Assembly (NCBI GenBank): GCA_000158135.1
Contig: DS999531.1
Span: 640,795-704,794, forward strand
DNA from: Rhodobacteraceae bacterium KLH11
GTDB taxonomy: Bacteria; Pseudomonadota; Alphaproteobacteria; Rhodobacterales; Rhodobacteraceae
DNA: 64,000 bases
Direction of reading: 5' to 3'
Shown here: positions 55,150 through 63,667 of the stretch, in pieces
Numbering within the stretch: position 1 is the first letter of the stretch
Layout of the letters: each line of letters starts with the position of its first letter
Notes under the pieces: generated by a model
Databases searched by the model: none
What the model was told of the DNA's origin: nothing
What the model saw: the letters and a program-made list of their open reading frames with translations, nothing else
Made by a program: the position numbers and the translations under genes

Positions 55150-55171
55150 CTTTGTATTTTGAAGCGGGCGC

Positions 55172-55360
55172 TTAGCCGCGTTCTTCGATGATCTCAACCA
55201 GATGCGGGATCTTGTTGACCATGCCGCGAACCGAAGGGGTGTCTTCCAGCTCACGGGTTTTATGCATCTTGTTCAGGCCCAGACCGATCAGGGTTGCGCG
55301 CTGTTCGGCGGGGCGGCGGATCGGCGAGCCGATCTGCTTGACGACGATGGTTTTTGCCAT
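55172..55360 (-). CDS. rpmD: 50S ribosomal protein L30
   Basis: L30, 62 aa: [22 protein letters not shown] then [20 protein letters not shown] are family-typical. It is directly after rpsE (18 nt), as in other bacteria, but is here the last gene of its transcript because a strong terminator follows. Confidence 0.96.
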   Translation of the reverse strand: MAKTIVVKQIGSPIRRPAEQRATLIGLGLNKMHKTRELEDTPSVRGMVNKIPHLVEIIEERG

Positions 55361-55378
55361 GACGTGCTCTCCTTATGC

Positions 55379-55957
55379 TTATGCTTCTGCTTCAGCGGGC
55401 GCTTCGGCAGCAGGTGTTTCGTCCCGCTTGGGCAGGATGTCAGCAACCTTTTTGCCACGACGCTGTGCGACCGAACGCGGGCTCTGCTCTTTCTGCAGGC
55501 CGTTGATGGTGGCGCGGATCATGTTGTACGGGTTCTGCGAGCCCAGCGACTTGGACACAACGTCTTTGACGCCCAGCATTTCAAACACGGCACGCATCGG
55601 ACCACCGGCGATGATACCAGTACCTTCAGGTGCGGTGCGCATAACCACTTTACCAGCGCCATGACGGCCCTCGATGTCGTGGTGCAGGGTCCGACCTTCG
55701 CGCAGTTGCACGCGGATCATCTGACGCTTGGCTTGCTCAGTTGCCTTACGGATGGCTTCAGGTACTTCTTTCGCTTTACCTTTGCCAAAGCCGACGCGAC
55801 CTTTCTGATCGCCGACAACCACCAGAGCGGCGAAGCCAAAGCGCTTACCACCTTTTACGGTTTTCGACACGCGGTTGATTGCGACCAGACGATCTGCAAA
55901 TTCCGGTGCTTCTTCACGGTCGCGGCCACGGCCCCGACGGTTTTCACGTTCTGCCAT
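55379..55957 (-). CDS. rpsE: 30S ribosomal protein S5
   Basis: S5, 192 aa. The N-terminal dsRBD-like domain has [19 protein letters not shown] and [18 protein letters not shown]; the C-domain has [22 protein letters not shown]. The C-terminal Ala/Glu tail is common in alphaproteobacteria. The 115 nt between it and rplR hold a 7-bp hairpin (GGGTGGC/GCCACCC, 56046-56065) without a T tract. Confidence 0.97.
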   Translation of the reverse strand: MAERENRRGRGRDREEAPEFADRLVAINRVSKTVKGGKRFGFAALVVVGDQKGRVGFGKGKAKEVPEAIRKATEQAKRQMIRVQLREGRTLHHDIEGRHGAGKVVMRTAPEGTGIIAGGPMRAVFEMLGVKDVVSKSLGSQNPYNMIRATINGLQKEQSPRSVAQRRGKKVADILPKRDETPAAEAPAEAEA

Positions 55958-56072
55958 TTGGCATCCCTTTTCTCATATGGCGCTTGTCGCACCGTTTCGT
56001 TCAATCCAAGTGAGCCCCGGCATTGCCAAGGCTCCCGGATCATCGGGGTGGCCGTGTAGCCACCCGCAGGTC

Positions 56073-56431
56073 TTAGATCTTCAGACCACCTTCACGCGCG
56101 GCGTCGGCAACTGCCTTCACCTTGCCGTGGAACAGGAAGCCACCACGATCGAAATAAGCCTCTTCGACGCCTGCCTTCTTGGCACGCTCGGCGATGGCCG
56201 CGCCCACTTTGGTGGCCGCTTCGACGTTGTTCTTGCCAACAACACCCAGATCTTTTCCAGGGTCGAGGCCGAGGCCAGGGTCACGCCGCGTACGTCGTCG
56301 ATCAGCTGAACGCTGATGTTCTTGTTCGAACGGTGTACGGACAGACGCGGACGACCCGCGTTGACCTTGCGAAGTTTGTTCCGAACGCGCAGGCGGCGCT
56401 TCAGAAACAGGGTTCTTTTGCTGTTTGCCAT
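56073..56431 (-). CDS. rplR: 50S ribosomal protein L18, interrupted by an apparent 1-nt frameshift
   Basis: L18 sequence is split over two frames. From 56431 it reads [19 protein letters not shown] ... [21 protein letters not shown], then the frame is lost. The adjacent frame continues with [19 protein letters not shown] ... [19 protein letters not shown] to the stop at 56073. One extra A in the AAAA run (plus-strand TTTT, 56253-56256) restores a normal 119-aa L18. Since L18 is essential, a sequencing error in the short homopolymer is the likeliest cause; a true or programmed frameshift is possible. Confidence 0.9.
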
Positions 56432-56442
56432 TGTTTGCGTCC

Positions 56443-56976
56443 TTACTTCTTCTTGCCTTCCTTGCGGAAGATGAACTCGCCCTTATAGCGGATGCCCTTG
56501 CCTTTGTACGGCTCGGGGCGGCGCCATTCGCGGATTTTCGCCGCGACTTCGCCCACCTGCTGCTGGTCGATACCTTCCACAACGATCTCGGTCTGCTTCG
56601 GCGCGGTGATGGTAACACCTTCCGGAGCAGTGAAATCAACATCATGGCTGTAGCCCAGGTTCAGCTTCAGGGTATTGCCCTGCATCTGAGCCCGGTAACC
56701 AACACCCTGGATCTCCAGCTCTTTCTTGAAGCCTTCGGTCACACCGGTCACCAGGTTTGCGACCATTGTGCGGCTCATGCCCCACTGCTGGCGCGCGCGC
56801 TTGGACATGCCGCGGGGATCGATCTTGACCACGTTGTCTTCAACCGACAGCGTAACGTCGTCGGTGGCGGTGAAGCTGCGGGTGCCTTTCGGACCTTTCA
56901 CTTCGATGGTCTGGCCGGACACAGAGGCGGAAACGCCGCTGGGCAGCTCGACCGGTTTTTTACCAATACGAGACAT
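56443..56976 (-). CDS. rplF: 50S ribosomal protein L6
   Basis: L6, 177 aa from the ATG at 56976 (behind GAGGGAGG). [19 protein letters not shown] opens the first repeat, and the C-terminal [19 protein letters not shown] is invariant in the family. It is in the canonical order between rpsH and rplR. Confidence 0.97.
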   Translation of the reverse strand: MSRIGKKPVELPSGVSASVSGQTIEVKGPKGTRSFTATDDVTLSVEDNVVKIDPRGMSKRARQQWGMSRTMVANLVTGVTEGFKKELEIQGVGYRAQMQGNTLKLNLGYSHDVDFTAPEGVTITAPKQTEIVVEGIDQQQVGEVAAKIREWRRPEPYKGKGIRYKGEFIFRKEGKKK

Positions 56977-56989
56977 TGCAGACCTCCCT

Positions 56990-57382
56990 CTAGAAGACGG
57001 TGCAGAGCACTTCGCCGCCAACATTGTTGGAGCGAGCGTTCTGGTCCGACATCACACCTTTCGGAGTGCTGACAATCGACACACCCAGACCCTGACGGAC
57101 CTGCGGGATGTCATTGACGCCCATGTATACGCGACGGCCGGGTTTCGAGACCCGCTTGAGTTCGCGAATAACAGGGGTGCCTTCGTAGTATTTCAGGCTG
57201 ATTTCGATGGCCGGATGACCGTTTTCACCGGTCGTCGCCTCGTAGCCACGGATGTAACCTTCGTCCGCCAGCACGTCCAGAACCCAACCGCGCAGCTTGG
57301 ACGCCGGGGTGGAAACGGTGGACTTGCCGCGCATTTGCGCGTTGCGGATACGGGTGAGCATATCGCCGATAGGATCATTCAT
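56990..57382 (-). CDS. rpsH: 30S ribosomal protein S8
   Basis: S8, 130 aa: [20 protein letters not shown] and the C-terminal [27 protein letters not shown] are typical. S8 is the usual translational repressor of the spc operon in E. coli; I did not find an obvious copy of its RNA site near rplE. Confidence 0.97.
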   Translation of the reverse strand: MNDPIGDMLTRIRNAQMRGKSTVSTPASKLRGWVLDVLADEGYIRGYEATTGENGHPAIEISLKYYEGTPVIRELKRVSKPGRRVYMGVNDIPQVRQGLGVSIVSTPKGVMSDQNARSNNVGGEVLCTVF

Positions 57383-57395
57383 ATCTATGTCTCCC

Positions 57396-57701
57396 TTACC
57401 AGCTCGATTTCACCATGCCGGGGATCTGACCAGCAGAACCCAGCTCGCGCAGCGCGATACGGCTGACCTTCAGCTTACGGTAGTAAGCGTGGGGACGACC
57501 GGTCAGCTGACAACGGTTGTGCAGACGGGTTGCCGAGCTGTTGCGCGGCAGTTTCGCCAGTTTCAGACGCGCTTTGAAACGCTCTTCCATCGGCTTGCTC
57601 TCGTCATTCGCGATTTCTTTCAGCTCGGCACGCTTTGCGGCATATTTGGCCACCAGGCGTTCGCGCTTTTTCTCGCGTTCGATCATTGCTTTTTTAGCCA
57701 T
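57396..57701 (-). CDS. rpsN: 30S ribosomal protein S14
   Basis: S14 of the long, zinc-free type, 101 aa. [22 protein letters not shown] at the start, and [20 protein letters not shown] with [11 protein letters not shown] at the end. There are no CxxC pairs, so it is the C-minus form usual in proteobacteria. Confidence 0.97.
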   Translation of the reverse strand: MAKKAMIEREKKRERLVAKYAAKRAELKEIANDESKPMEERFKARLKLAKLPRNSSATRLHNRCQLTGRPHAYYRKLKVSRIALRELGSAGQIPGMVKSSW

Positions 57702-57720
57702 GTCTTAATCCTCCCGGCGC

Positions 57721-58281
57721 TCAGGCGTTGAAGGGCATGTTGAATGCTTTCAACAGTGCCTTACCTTCAGCGTCGGTTTTCGCTGTGGTGGTGATAACGA
57801 TATCCAGGCCCCAGACCTCGTCGACCTTGTCGAAGTCGATTTCCGGGAACACGATGTGTTCTTTCATGCCCATGGCAAAGTTGCCACGACCATCGAAAGA
57901 CGGTTTCACACCGCGGAAGTCACGAATACGCGGCATCGCAATGGTGATCAGACGGTCCAGGAATTCGTACATCCGGTCACCGCGCAGGGTCACTTTCGCG
58001 CCCAGCGGCATATCTTCCCGGACGCGGAAACCCGCGATCGACTTTTTCGCCAGCGTCGCAACAGCCTGTTGACCAGCAATCGCAGACAGATCCGCAACAG
58101 CCGACTTGGCTTTCTTGGAATCTTTGACAGCTTCTGCACCACACCCGATATTCAGAACGATTTTTTCCAGCTTGGGCAGCTGCATGTCGTTCTTGTAACC
58201 GAACTCTTCTTTCAGAGCGGCACGGATGGTTTCAGCGTACTGAGCTTTCAGACGCGGGGTATAGGTTGCGGTATCAAGCAT
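57721..58281 (-). CDS. rplE: 50S ribosomal protein L5
   Basis: L5, 186 aa, binding 5S r[61 protein letters not shown] and the C-terminal [20 protein letters not shown] are typical. It overlaps rplX by 8 nt. Confidence 0.97.
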   Translation of the reverse strand: MLDTATYTPRLKAQYAETIRAALKEEFGYKNDMQLPKLEKIVLNIGCGAEAVKDSKKAKSAVADLSAIAGQQAVATLAKKSIAGFRVREDMPLGAKVTLRGDRMYEFLDRLITIAMPRIRDFRGVKPSFDGRGNFAMGMKEHIVFPEIDFDKVDEVWGLDIVITTTAKTDAEGKALLKAFNMPFNA

Positions 58282-58585
58282 CGATCACGTCCCCCGTGGT
58301 CTTGGCAAAGCGCACTTTCTTGTCACCTTCCATGCGGAAGCCAACGCGGGTTGCTTTACCGTTTGCGTCCAGCAGAGCCAGGTTCGACAGCTCGATCGGG
58401 TTTGCCTGAGGCAGGCGACCACCCTGGCTGTTCTGGGTCTGGCGGGTGTGGCGGATGGCGATGTTGATGCCGTCAACAACAGCTTTACCGGCTTTGGGGT
58501 CAACCGAGGTAATGGTTCCCTCTTTGCCCTTGTCCTTACCGGCCAGCACGACGACCTTGTCGCCTTTGCGGAGTTTAGCAGCCAT
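58274..58585 (-). CDS. rplX: 50S ribosomal protein L24
   Basis: L24, 103 aa, with the KOW motif [20 protein letters not shown] at the N-terminus and [15 protein letters not shown] zinc-free tail ([13 protein letters not shown]). Canonical position between rplN (2 nt) and rplE (overlap). Confidence 0.97.
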   Translation of the reverse strand: MAAKLRKGDKVVVLAGKDKGKEGTITSVDPKAGKAVVDGINIAIRHTRQTQNSQGGRLPQANPIELSNLALLDANGKATRVGFRMEGDKKVRFAKTTGDVIDA

Positions 58586-58587
58586 GA

Positions 58588-58956
58588 TTACAGCACCTCC
58601 GGAGCCAGCGAGATGATTTTCATGAAGTTCTTGCCGCGCAATTCGCGAACAACGGGGCCAAAGATACGGGTACCGACTGGCTCGTTGTTGTTGTTCAGGA
58701 TGACGGCGGCGTTGCGATCGAAACGGATCGCGGTGCCGTCTTCGCGACGGACTTCCTTGGCGGTGCGCACGACGACGGCCTTGCGGACGTCCCCTTTCTT
58801 TACGCGGCCGCGCGGGATGGCTTCCTTCACCGAGACGACAATGATGTCGCCGACGGAGGCGTATTTACGCTTGGAACCACCCAGGACCTTGATGCACTGA
58901 ACTCGGCGTGCGCCAGAGTTGTCAGCGACATCCAGATTGGTCTGCATCTGGATCAT
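58588..58956 (-). CDS. rplN: 50S ribosomal protein L14
   Basis: L14, 122 aa: [42 protein letters not shown] and [15 protein letters not shown] are invariant segments. In E. coli this gene begins the spc operon; here 76 nt separate it from rpsQ. Confidence 0.97.
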   Translation of the reverse strand: MIQMQTNLDVADNSGARRVQCIKVLGGSKRKYASVGDIIVVSVKEAIPRGRVKKGDVRKAVVVRTAKEVRREDGTAIRFDRNAAVILNNNNEPVGTRIFGPVVRELRGKNFMKIISLAPEVL

Positions 58957-59032
58957 GTGGTTTCTCCCGACCTGTGGGGGCTGGTCTTGTTAAATCCCCC
59001 AGGGTTTCGACAAATGGAAAAGTCTTGGGGGC

Positions 59033-59263
59033 TTACGCCTCCAGAACCTCCCAACGTTTCGTCTTCGATTTCGGCGCGCATTCGATGATGCGGACTGTAT
59101 CGCCGACCTTGAAGGCGTTCTTTTCATCGTGAGCCCGGTATTTCTTGGACTTACGGATGGTTTTCTTCAGAACCGGATGCGTAAAGCGGCGCTCGACGGA
59201 TACGGTTACGGTCTGTTCGTTGGCGTCGCTGGTTACGGTGCCGGACAGGATACGCTTGGGCAT
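59033..59263 (-). CDS. rpsQ: 30S ribosomal protein S17
   Basis: S17, 76 aa: [38 protein letters not shown] and [17 protein letters not shown]. It follows rpmC by 4 nt in the canonical S10-operon order. Confidence 0.97.
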   Translation of the reverse strand: MPKRILSGTVTSDANEQTVTVSVERRFTHPVLKKTIRKSKKYRAHDEKNAFKVGDTVRIIECAPKSKTKRWEVLEA

Positions 59264-59267
59264 CTGA

Positions 59268-59474
59268 TTACTCCTCGGATGCCGCAGCAGCGGCCTTTTC
59301 GTTCAGAATGGTTTTGACGCGGGCAGCATTGCGGCGGGCCGCTTTGATACCGGCTGTGTTTTCCAGCTGACCGGTGGCCTGTTGAAAGCGCAGGTTAAAG
59401 CTTTCTTTCTTCAGGTTGGCCAGTTCCTCGCGGAGCTGGTCCGGGGTCTTGTCACGCAGTTCTTGGGCGTTCAT
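59268..59474 (-). CDS. rpmC: 50S ribosomal protein L29
   Basis: L29, 68 aa: [21 protein letters not shown] then [20 protein letters not shown]. The ATG at 59474 follows AAAGG; an ATG 42 nt upstream gives residues unlike L29. In other bacteria rplP precedes rpmC on the same strand. Here a 5'-nucleotidase gene does, and rplB-rpsS-rplV-rpsC lie on the opposite strand, so rpmC has become the first ribosomal gene of its unit. Confidence 0.96.
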   Translation of the reverse strand: MNAQELRDKTPDQLREELANLKKESFNLRFQQATGQLENTAGIKAARRNAARVKTILNEKAAAAASEE

Positions 59475-59593
59475 CGCCTTTTTCCTTTGCTCAAAACACC
59501 AGAAGGCCCCGTACACGGGTCACCTTTGACCTGGTGGATGAATGATAGACATACGAATCGCCCGACAACGCCGGGAGATCGCAAGATGCCGCC

Positions 59594-59621
59594 GTATAAG
59601 GGTTTGGAGGGTGGGTGGCAA
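59594..59621 (-). promoter_or_regulatory. candidate sigma-70 promoter of the rpmC-rpmD unit
   Basis: Minus strand: TTGCCA (59616-59621), 16 nt, TTATAC (59594-59599), about 120 nt before rpmC. It would replace the lost S10 promoter. Matches are good but not exact. Confidence 0.45.
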
Positions 59622-59670
59622 GAGGAAGTTTTGACAACTCCGCATCAGTCTGAAGCTTGCAATCCTCTAC

Positions 59671-60627
59671 CTATCCAGCAGGGATAATTGGCTCGTCGGC
59701 CTCATGTGGCCCTGGAACGTGGCCAGCAGGAACGACCTTAGACGCGCCAAGTACATGCTTTTCCTGATCATCAAAGAAAATATGGGCTTTCATAGCGTCA
59801 AGAATGGGTGCCTTGCTATTAGTTCCGACGAAATGAGCCTCATCTGCCGGTGTGCCCCAAGCGCGTAATGTGTGAATTACACGAGCATGTGCCGGAGCAT
59901 TGCGAGCCGTCACGATCGCGATCCGTACTTTACTAACTCCTTCGTCGTTCAAATGAACTTCGCGTAGTCTCGATAGCTTTCTGAGAAAGTTGCCAAATGG
60001 CCCGGAATCCATCGGGTTTTGCGCGTTAGTTTTTTCATGCTCGAAGAAAGCGCCCAGTCCTTGCTCTTTGAACACCATGTCCGAAGCAGGGCTAAACACA
60101 ACAGCATCACCGTCGAATGCGACCCTGACTTCTTGAGGGTCGCCATCCTCGACAACCGAAGCAGGTTTCGCCCCCAATCTCGCCGCTGCAGCTCCGGCGT
60201 TTATCGCGGCCTGAACATCGGTGGGCTCGTTAGAAAGAAACAGGTCTATCTTCCATGAAGGAATAAATGGCCCCAAGGAGCGACCACTAGTAAAGGTTCC
60301 ATGCTTCACATTCAGGCCGTACTCTTCAATCGAATTGAAGGCCCTCAGCGACAGATCGGGAGAATTGCGAGACATTAGAATGACTTCGACAAAGAGCCTA
60401 TCGCCATCTTCATTCAATCGCAGCAATCTTTCTACGACGTGGAAGCCGGACCCTTTCCCTATAGGCGTTTTCTCACGTTTAAGCTGCAAATCCACATATG
60501 CAGCAACGCCTTCTTCCTCAAATACCTTGTGTTCATCCTCAAGATCAAACAGTGCACGTGTTGAGATACCAATTCTAAGAGGTTGCATCCTCAATTCTTC
60601 ACAGGCTTTCGCTTTTCTGCTGCTCAT
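59671..60627 (-). CDS. cytosolic 5'-nucleotidase family protein (PF06189)
   Basis: A 318-aa protein of the NT5C1-like 5'-nucleotidase family, which removes phosphate from nucleoside monophosphates. Seen: IGISTRALFDLEDEHKVFEEEG, VEVILMSRNSPDLSLRAFNS, GTFTSGRSLGPFIPSWKIDL, VRVAFDGDAVVFSPASD and the Asp-rich HIFFDDQEKHV. Start at 60627 or at the ATG 60588 (MQPLRIGIST) is open. Its DNA is visibly more AT-rich than the ribosomal genes on both sides and uses codons they avoid, which suggests later acquisition. Confidence 0.85.
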   Translation of the reverse strand: MSSRKAKACEELRMQPLRIGISTRALFDLEDEHKVFEEEGVAAYVDLQLKREKTPIGKGSGFHVVERLLRLNEDGDRLFVEVILMSRNSPDLSLRAFNSIEEYGLNVKHGTFTSGRSLGPFIPSWKIDLFLSNEPTDVQAAINAGAAAARLGAKPASVVEDGDPQEVRVAFDGDAVVFSPASDMVFKEQGLGAFFEHEKTNAQNPMDSGPFGNFLRKLSRLREVHLNDEGVSKVRIAIVTARNAPAHARVIHTLRAWGTPADEAHFVGTNSKAPILDAMKAHIFFDDQEKHVLGASKVVPAGHVPGPHEADEPIIPAG

Positions 60628-60654
60628 GCTTGCATTTGCCTTTCTTAAATTCTT

Positions 60655-61275
60655 CTAATCCCACTTGTAATTAAAACTCACCGAAATCCGCTCATCCTCG
60701 GCCATGTTCATCGGCACCTCGTGGCGCAGCCAGCTTTCCCATAGCAGGACATCGCCCACCTGCGGCTTCATATAGATGAACGGCTGCAAATCGCGCCGCC
60801 CGCCTTTCACTCGCGTCGGCGCAGCCATCATGCGGCCTGAGCGGGGATCTTCCAGTTTCAACGCACTGGCCCCTTCAGGCATCGCCACATAAGTCGTACC
60901 CGAGATCACGCTGTGCGGGTGCAGGTGGCTGGAGTGCATGCCACCTTCGGGCAGGATGTTGATCCACAGGTCCTCCAGTTTCAGATCGCCCTCGCCCAGA
61001 TCGAACTCCAGATCCTTGGCAAAGGCCGCGACGTGCTGGTCCAGCGCCTTGACCAGATCGGCGAAGATCGGGAAACGCCATGGCAGATCGGTCAGCGAGG
61101 CATAGCTGGTATAGCCGGGATAGCCGTTTTCCTCGCACCATTCCTGCCCAGCCTCGTCATCCTCGGCGATGACAAGGCAGGAACTTTCCAACTCCTGCGC
61201 ATCAACCTTGGGGTCAAACTCGGACAAAGCAGCGCGATAGAGACGGGTAACGAAAAGTGATTCAATCTGTGCCAT
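60655..61275 (-). CDS. TIGR02466-type putative 2-oxoglutarate/Fe(II) oxygenase
   Basis: A 206-aa protein of the TIGR02466 (2OG-FeII_Oxy_5-like) family. The jelly-roll signature is HSSHLHPHSVISGTTYVAMP, giving the first iron His, then SWLRHEVPMN with the distal His and ERISVSFNYKWD with the Arg for 2-oxoglutarate. The substrate is unknown. Its place among ribosomal protein genes recalls oxygenases that hydroxylate ribosomal proteins, but this is only a suggestion. The start at 61275 (MAQIESLFV) fits the family. Confidence 0.83.
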   Translation of the reverse strand: MAQIESLFVTRLYRAALSEFDPKVDAQELESSCLVIAEDDEAGQEWCEENGYPGYTSYASLTDLPWRFPIFADLVKALDQHVAAFAKDLEFDLGEGDLKLEDLWINILPEGGMHSSHLHPHSVISGTTYVAMPEGASALKLEDPRSGRMMAAPTRVKGGRRDLQPFIYMKPQVGDVLLWESWLRHEVPMNMAEDERISVSFNYKWD

Positions 61276-61323
61276 GGGCCGGGAATAGCCCAAGCGCGAA
61301 AGCTAAGCCAGACCTTGTTGACC

Positions 61324-61872
61324 TCAGCTTTTGACCGGCCCCTTACCACAGCGCGGGATCGGGCGGCCACCGTCGGCATAAGCCAGACAGAGGACAATCT
61401 CATCCGGTTTCGGTGCATCCGGAATACTCAGCGTCATGGTGTCGAAATGATCGAAAGACCACGGGTTGTCCTTATGCCCCAATGGCAGATCAATCGCGCA
61501 CCCCGGCGCGCCGAGCTTGGCATTAGAGGGGATCACCGCCTCACCTCCACCCACCGCTGCACGCATCGGTGCGCCAAGTTTGGGATGAATCATCGCCCCG
61601 CCCTGCTCAAGATCGCCATTCATTCCAACAATCGCGGCTTTACCATACGAGGCGGGTGCGCCATCCAGTTGAGCAGCTGCCTCAGCCGCGAGTTCCGCGC
61701 CCAGAGTGCCACCGATTTCAAACAGCTCGGACAAATCTTCTGAAAACCTGCCAGCTAATGGGTTCTGAACCACAGCCAGCACTGCAACGCGACTGATTGG
61801 ATCACAGGGCTGCCCTAATTGGTCGGCAGTTATGACTTCTTTGACCAGAACCTTTTTGCGTAACTGAATCAC
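61324..61872 (-). CDS. amino acid synthesis (AA_synth, PF06684) family protein
   Basis: A 182-aa protein of the DUF1185/AA_synth family: RVAVLAVVQNPLAGRFSEDLS, SYGKAAIVGMNGDLEQGGAMI-like core (ASYGKAAIVGMNGDLEQG), IHPKLGAPMRAAVGGGEAVIP, DLPLGHKDNPW and ADGGRPIPRCG. The family name comes from early complementation reports; the reaction is not established. It is the last minus-strand gene before the plus-strand rplB block, and starts 286 nt from rplB. Confidence 0.83.
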   Translation of the reverse strand: MIQLRKKVLVKEVITADQLGQPCDPISRVAVLAVVQNPLAGRFSEDLSELFEIGGTLGAELAAEAAAQLDGAPASYGKAAIVGMNGDLEQGGAMIHPKLGAPMRAAVGGGEAVIPSNAKLGAPGCAIDLPLGHKDNPWSFDHFDTMTLSIPDAPKPDEIVLCLAYADGGRPIPRCGKGPVKS

Positions 61873-62026
61873 TTTACCCTCCCATTCCGCTTAGAACAGG
61901 CTATGAGGGCCCTGGCGCGACGTCGACTTTTTTCGCAATGTGTGCAGCCAAATGTGGGCGATGCATGCAAGTCTAGAAAAGCTATAGACACCCACCTCCA
62001 ACACTGCTAAATGCACCCAATCTTGC

Positions 62027-62049
62027 GGCCTCGGATTCGTTCCGGGGCC
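62027..62049 (+). promoter_or_regulatory. GC-rich hairpin in the rplB leader
   Basis: GGCCTCGG / CCGGGGCC (8 bp, one G-T) with a 7-nt loop, 110 nt before rplB, in the spacer 61873-62158. The T content after it is low (TCTGATATTTG). It could be a relic of a rplW-rplB spacer or a leader structure. The spacer must also hold the promoters of rplB and of the divergent gene; I see no convincing one. Confidence 0.35.
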
Positions 62050-62158
62050 TCTGATATTTGTAACCGGGGACCTTCGGGGCCCTTCACCTCGGGCACCTAC
62101 GGGGGCCTATCACATAGCGGGGCAGCGCCTCGCACTTGCTAAACGGAAGACAGAAAGC

Positions 62159-63001
62159 ATGGCACTCAAGTCGTACAAGCCGACGACGCCGGGCCAGCGC
62201 GGGCTGGTGCTGATCGACCGTTCGGAGCTTTGGAAAGGACGTCCGGTCAAGTCTCTCACTGAGGGTTTGACCAAATCGGGCGGCCGGAACAACACCGGAC
62301 GGATCACTTCACGCCGCCGTGGCGGTGGCGCAAAGCGTCTCTACCGGATCGTTGACTTCAAACGGAATAAATTTGATGTCGCGGCAACCGTCGAGCGGAT
62401 CGAATATGACCCGAACCGGACCGCATTCATCGCACTGGTAAAATACGAAGACGGCGAGCAGGCATATATCCTGGCTCCGCAGCGTCTGGCTGTTGGTGAC
62501 AAAGTTGTGGCATCCGCCAAGGCCGACATCAAGCCGGGCAACGCAATGCCGTTCTCGGGCATGCCCATCGGTACCATCGTCCACAATATCGAGATGAAGC
62601 CCGGCAAAGGCGGTCAGATCGCACGTGCGGCCGGTACATACGCTCAGTTCGTTGGTCGCGATGGCGGCTACGCTCAGATCCGCCTGAGCTCGGGCGAGCT
62701 GCGCATGGTCCGTCAGGAATGCATGGCCACCGTCGGTGCCGTGTCCAACCCCGACAACAGCAACCAGAACCTCGGTAAAGCCGGTCGTATGCGCCACAAG
62801 GGCGTGCGTCCGTCGGTTCGTGGTGTTGCAATGAACCCGATCGATCACCCGCACGGTGGTGGTGAAGGTCGTACCTCGGGTGGCCGTACACCGGTTACAC
62901 CGTGGGGTAAGGACACCAAGGGTAAGCGTACCCGCAACAAGAACAAAGCGTCCCAGAAGCTGATCATCCGCTCGCGGCACGCCAAGAAGAAGGGGCGTTA
63001 A
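62159..63001 (+). CDS. rplB: 50S ribosomal protein L2
   Basis: L2, 280 aa. [42 protein letters not shown] and the peptidyl-transferase-proximal [18 protein letters not shown] are invariant. It lies on the plus strand, head to head with the rpmC-led half of the cluster, and is the first ribosomal gene here since rplW is not upstream. GGAAGA precedes the ATG. Confidence 0.97.
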   Translation: MALKSYKPTTPGQRGLVLIDRSELWKGRPVKSLTEGLTKSGGRNNTGRITSRRRGGGAKRLYRIVDFKRNKFDVAATVERIEYDPNRTAFIALVKYEDGEQAYILAPQRLAVGDKVVASAKADIKPGNAMPFSGMPIGTIVHNIEMKPGKGGQIARAAGTYAQFVGRDGGYAQIRLSSGELRMVRQECMATVGAVSNPDNSNQNLGKAGRMRHKGVRPSVRGVAMNPIDHPHGGGEGRTSGGRTPVTPWGKDTKGKRTRNKNKASQKLIIRSRHAKKKGR

Positions 63002-63004
63002 TTC

Positions 63005-63283
63005 ATGTCTCGCTCTGTTTGGAAGGGTCCTTTCGTCGATGCTTACGTGCTGAAAAAAGCCGAAGCAGCGCGCGAGTCGGGCCGCAACGAAGTCATCAAA
63101 ATCTGGTCGCGTCGTTCCACCATTCTGCCCCAGTTCGTGGGTCTGACCTTTGGTGTGTACAACGGCCAGAAGCATATCCCCGTCAACGTCTCGGAAGACA
63201 TGATCGGTCAGAAGTTCGGTGAATACTCGCCGACCCGCACCTATTACGGTCACGCCGCAGACAAAAAAGCGAAGCGGAAGTAA
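63005..63283 (+). CDS. rpsS: 30S ribosomal protein S19
   Basis: S19, 92 aa: [61 protein letters not shown] core and [11 protein letters not shown]. Three nt after rplB, in canonical order. Confidence 0.97.
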   Translation: MSRSVWKGPFVDAYVLKKAEAARESGRNEVIKIWSRRSTILPQFVGLTFGVYNGQKHIPVNVSEDMIGQKFGEYSPTRTYYGHAADKKAKRK

Positions 63284-63286
63284 GTC

Positions 63287-63667
63287 ATGGGCAAGGAAAA
63301 GAACCCCCGCCGCGTGGCCGAAAACGAAGCAATGGCGAAAACGCGCATGCTTCGCACCAGCCCGCAGAAACTGAACCTGGTTGCGCAAATGATCCGCGGC
63401 AAGAAAGTTGAGAAGGCTCTGACCGACCTGACTTTCAGCAACAAGCGTGTCGCGCAGGACGTCAAAAAGTGCCTGCAGTCCGCAATCGCCAACGCCGAGA
63501 ACAACCACAACCTGGACGTTGACGAGCTGATCGTCGCCGAAGCCTGGGTTGGCAAGAACCTGGTCATGAAGCGCGGTCGCCCGCGGGCCCGTGGCCGTTT
63601 CGGGAAAATCCTGAAGCCGTTCTCGGAGATCACCATCAAGGTGCGTCAAGTTGAGGAGCAAGCCTAA
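63287..63667 (+). CDS. rplV: 50S ribosomal protein L22
   Basis: L22, 126 aa: [42 protein letters not shown], and the loop [20 protein letters not shown] that reaches the exit tunnel. Its stop shares one base with the rpsC start (TAATG). Confidence 0.97.
   Translation: MGKEKNPRRVAENEAMAKTRMLRTSPQKLNLVAQMIRGKKVEKALTDLTFSNKRVAQDVKKCLQSAIANAENNHNLDVDELIVAEAWVGKNLVMKRGRPRARGRFGKILKPFSEITIKVRQVEEQA

Noticed and set aside
56117..56645. Two separate genes in the rplR region
   Set aside because: The two frames are the two halves of L18 and extend into the opposite frame of rplF or rpsE only by chance.
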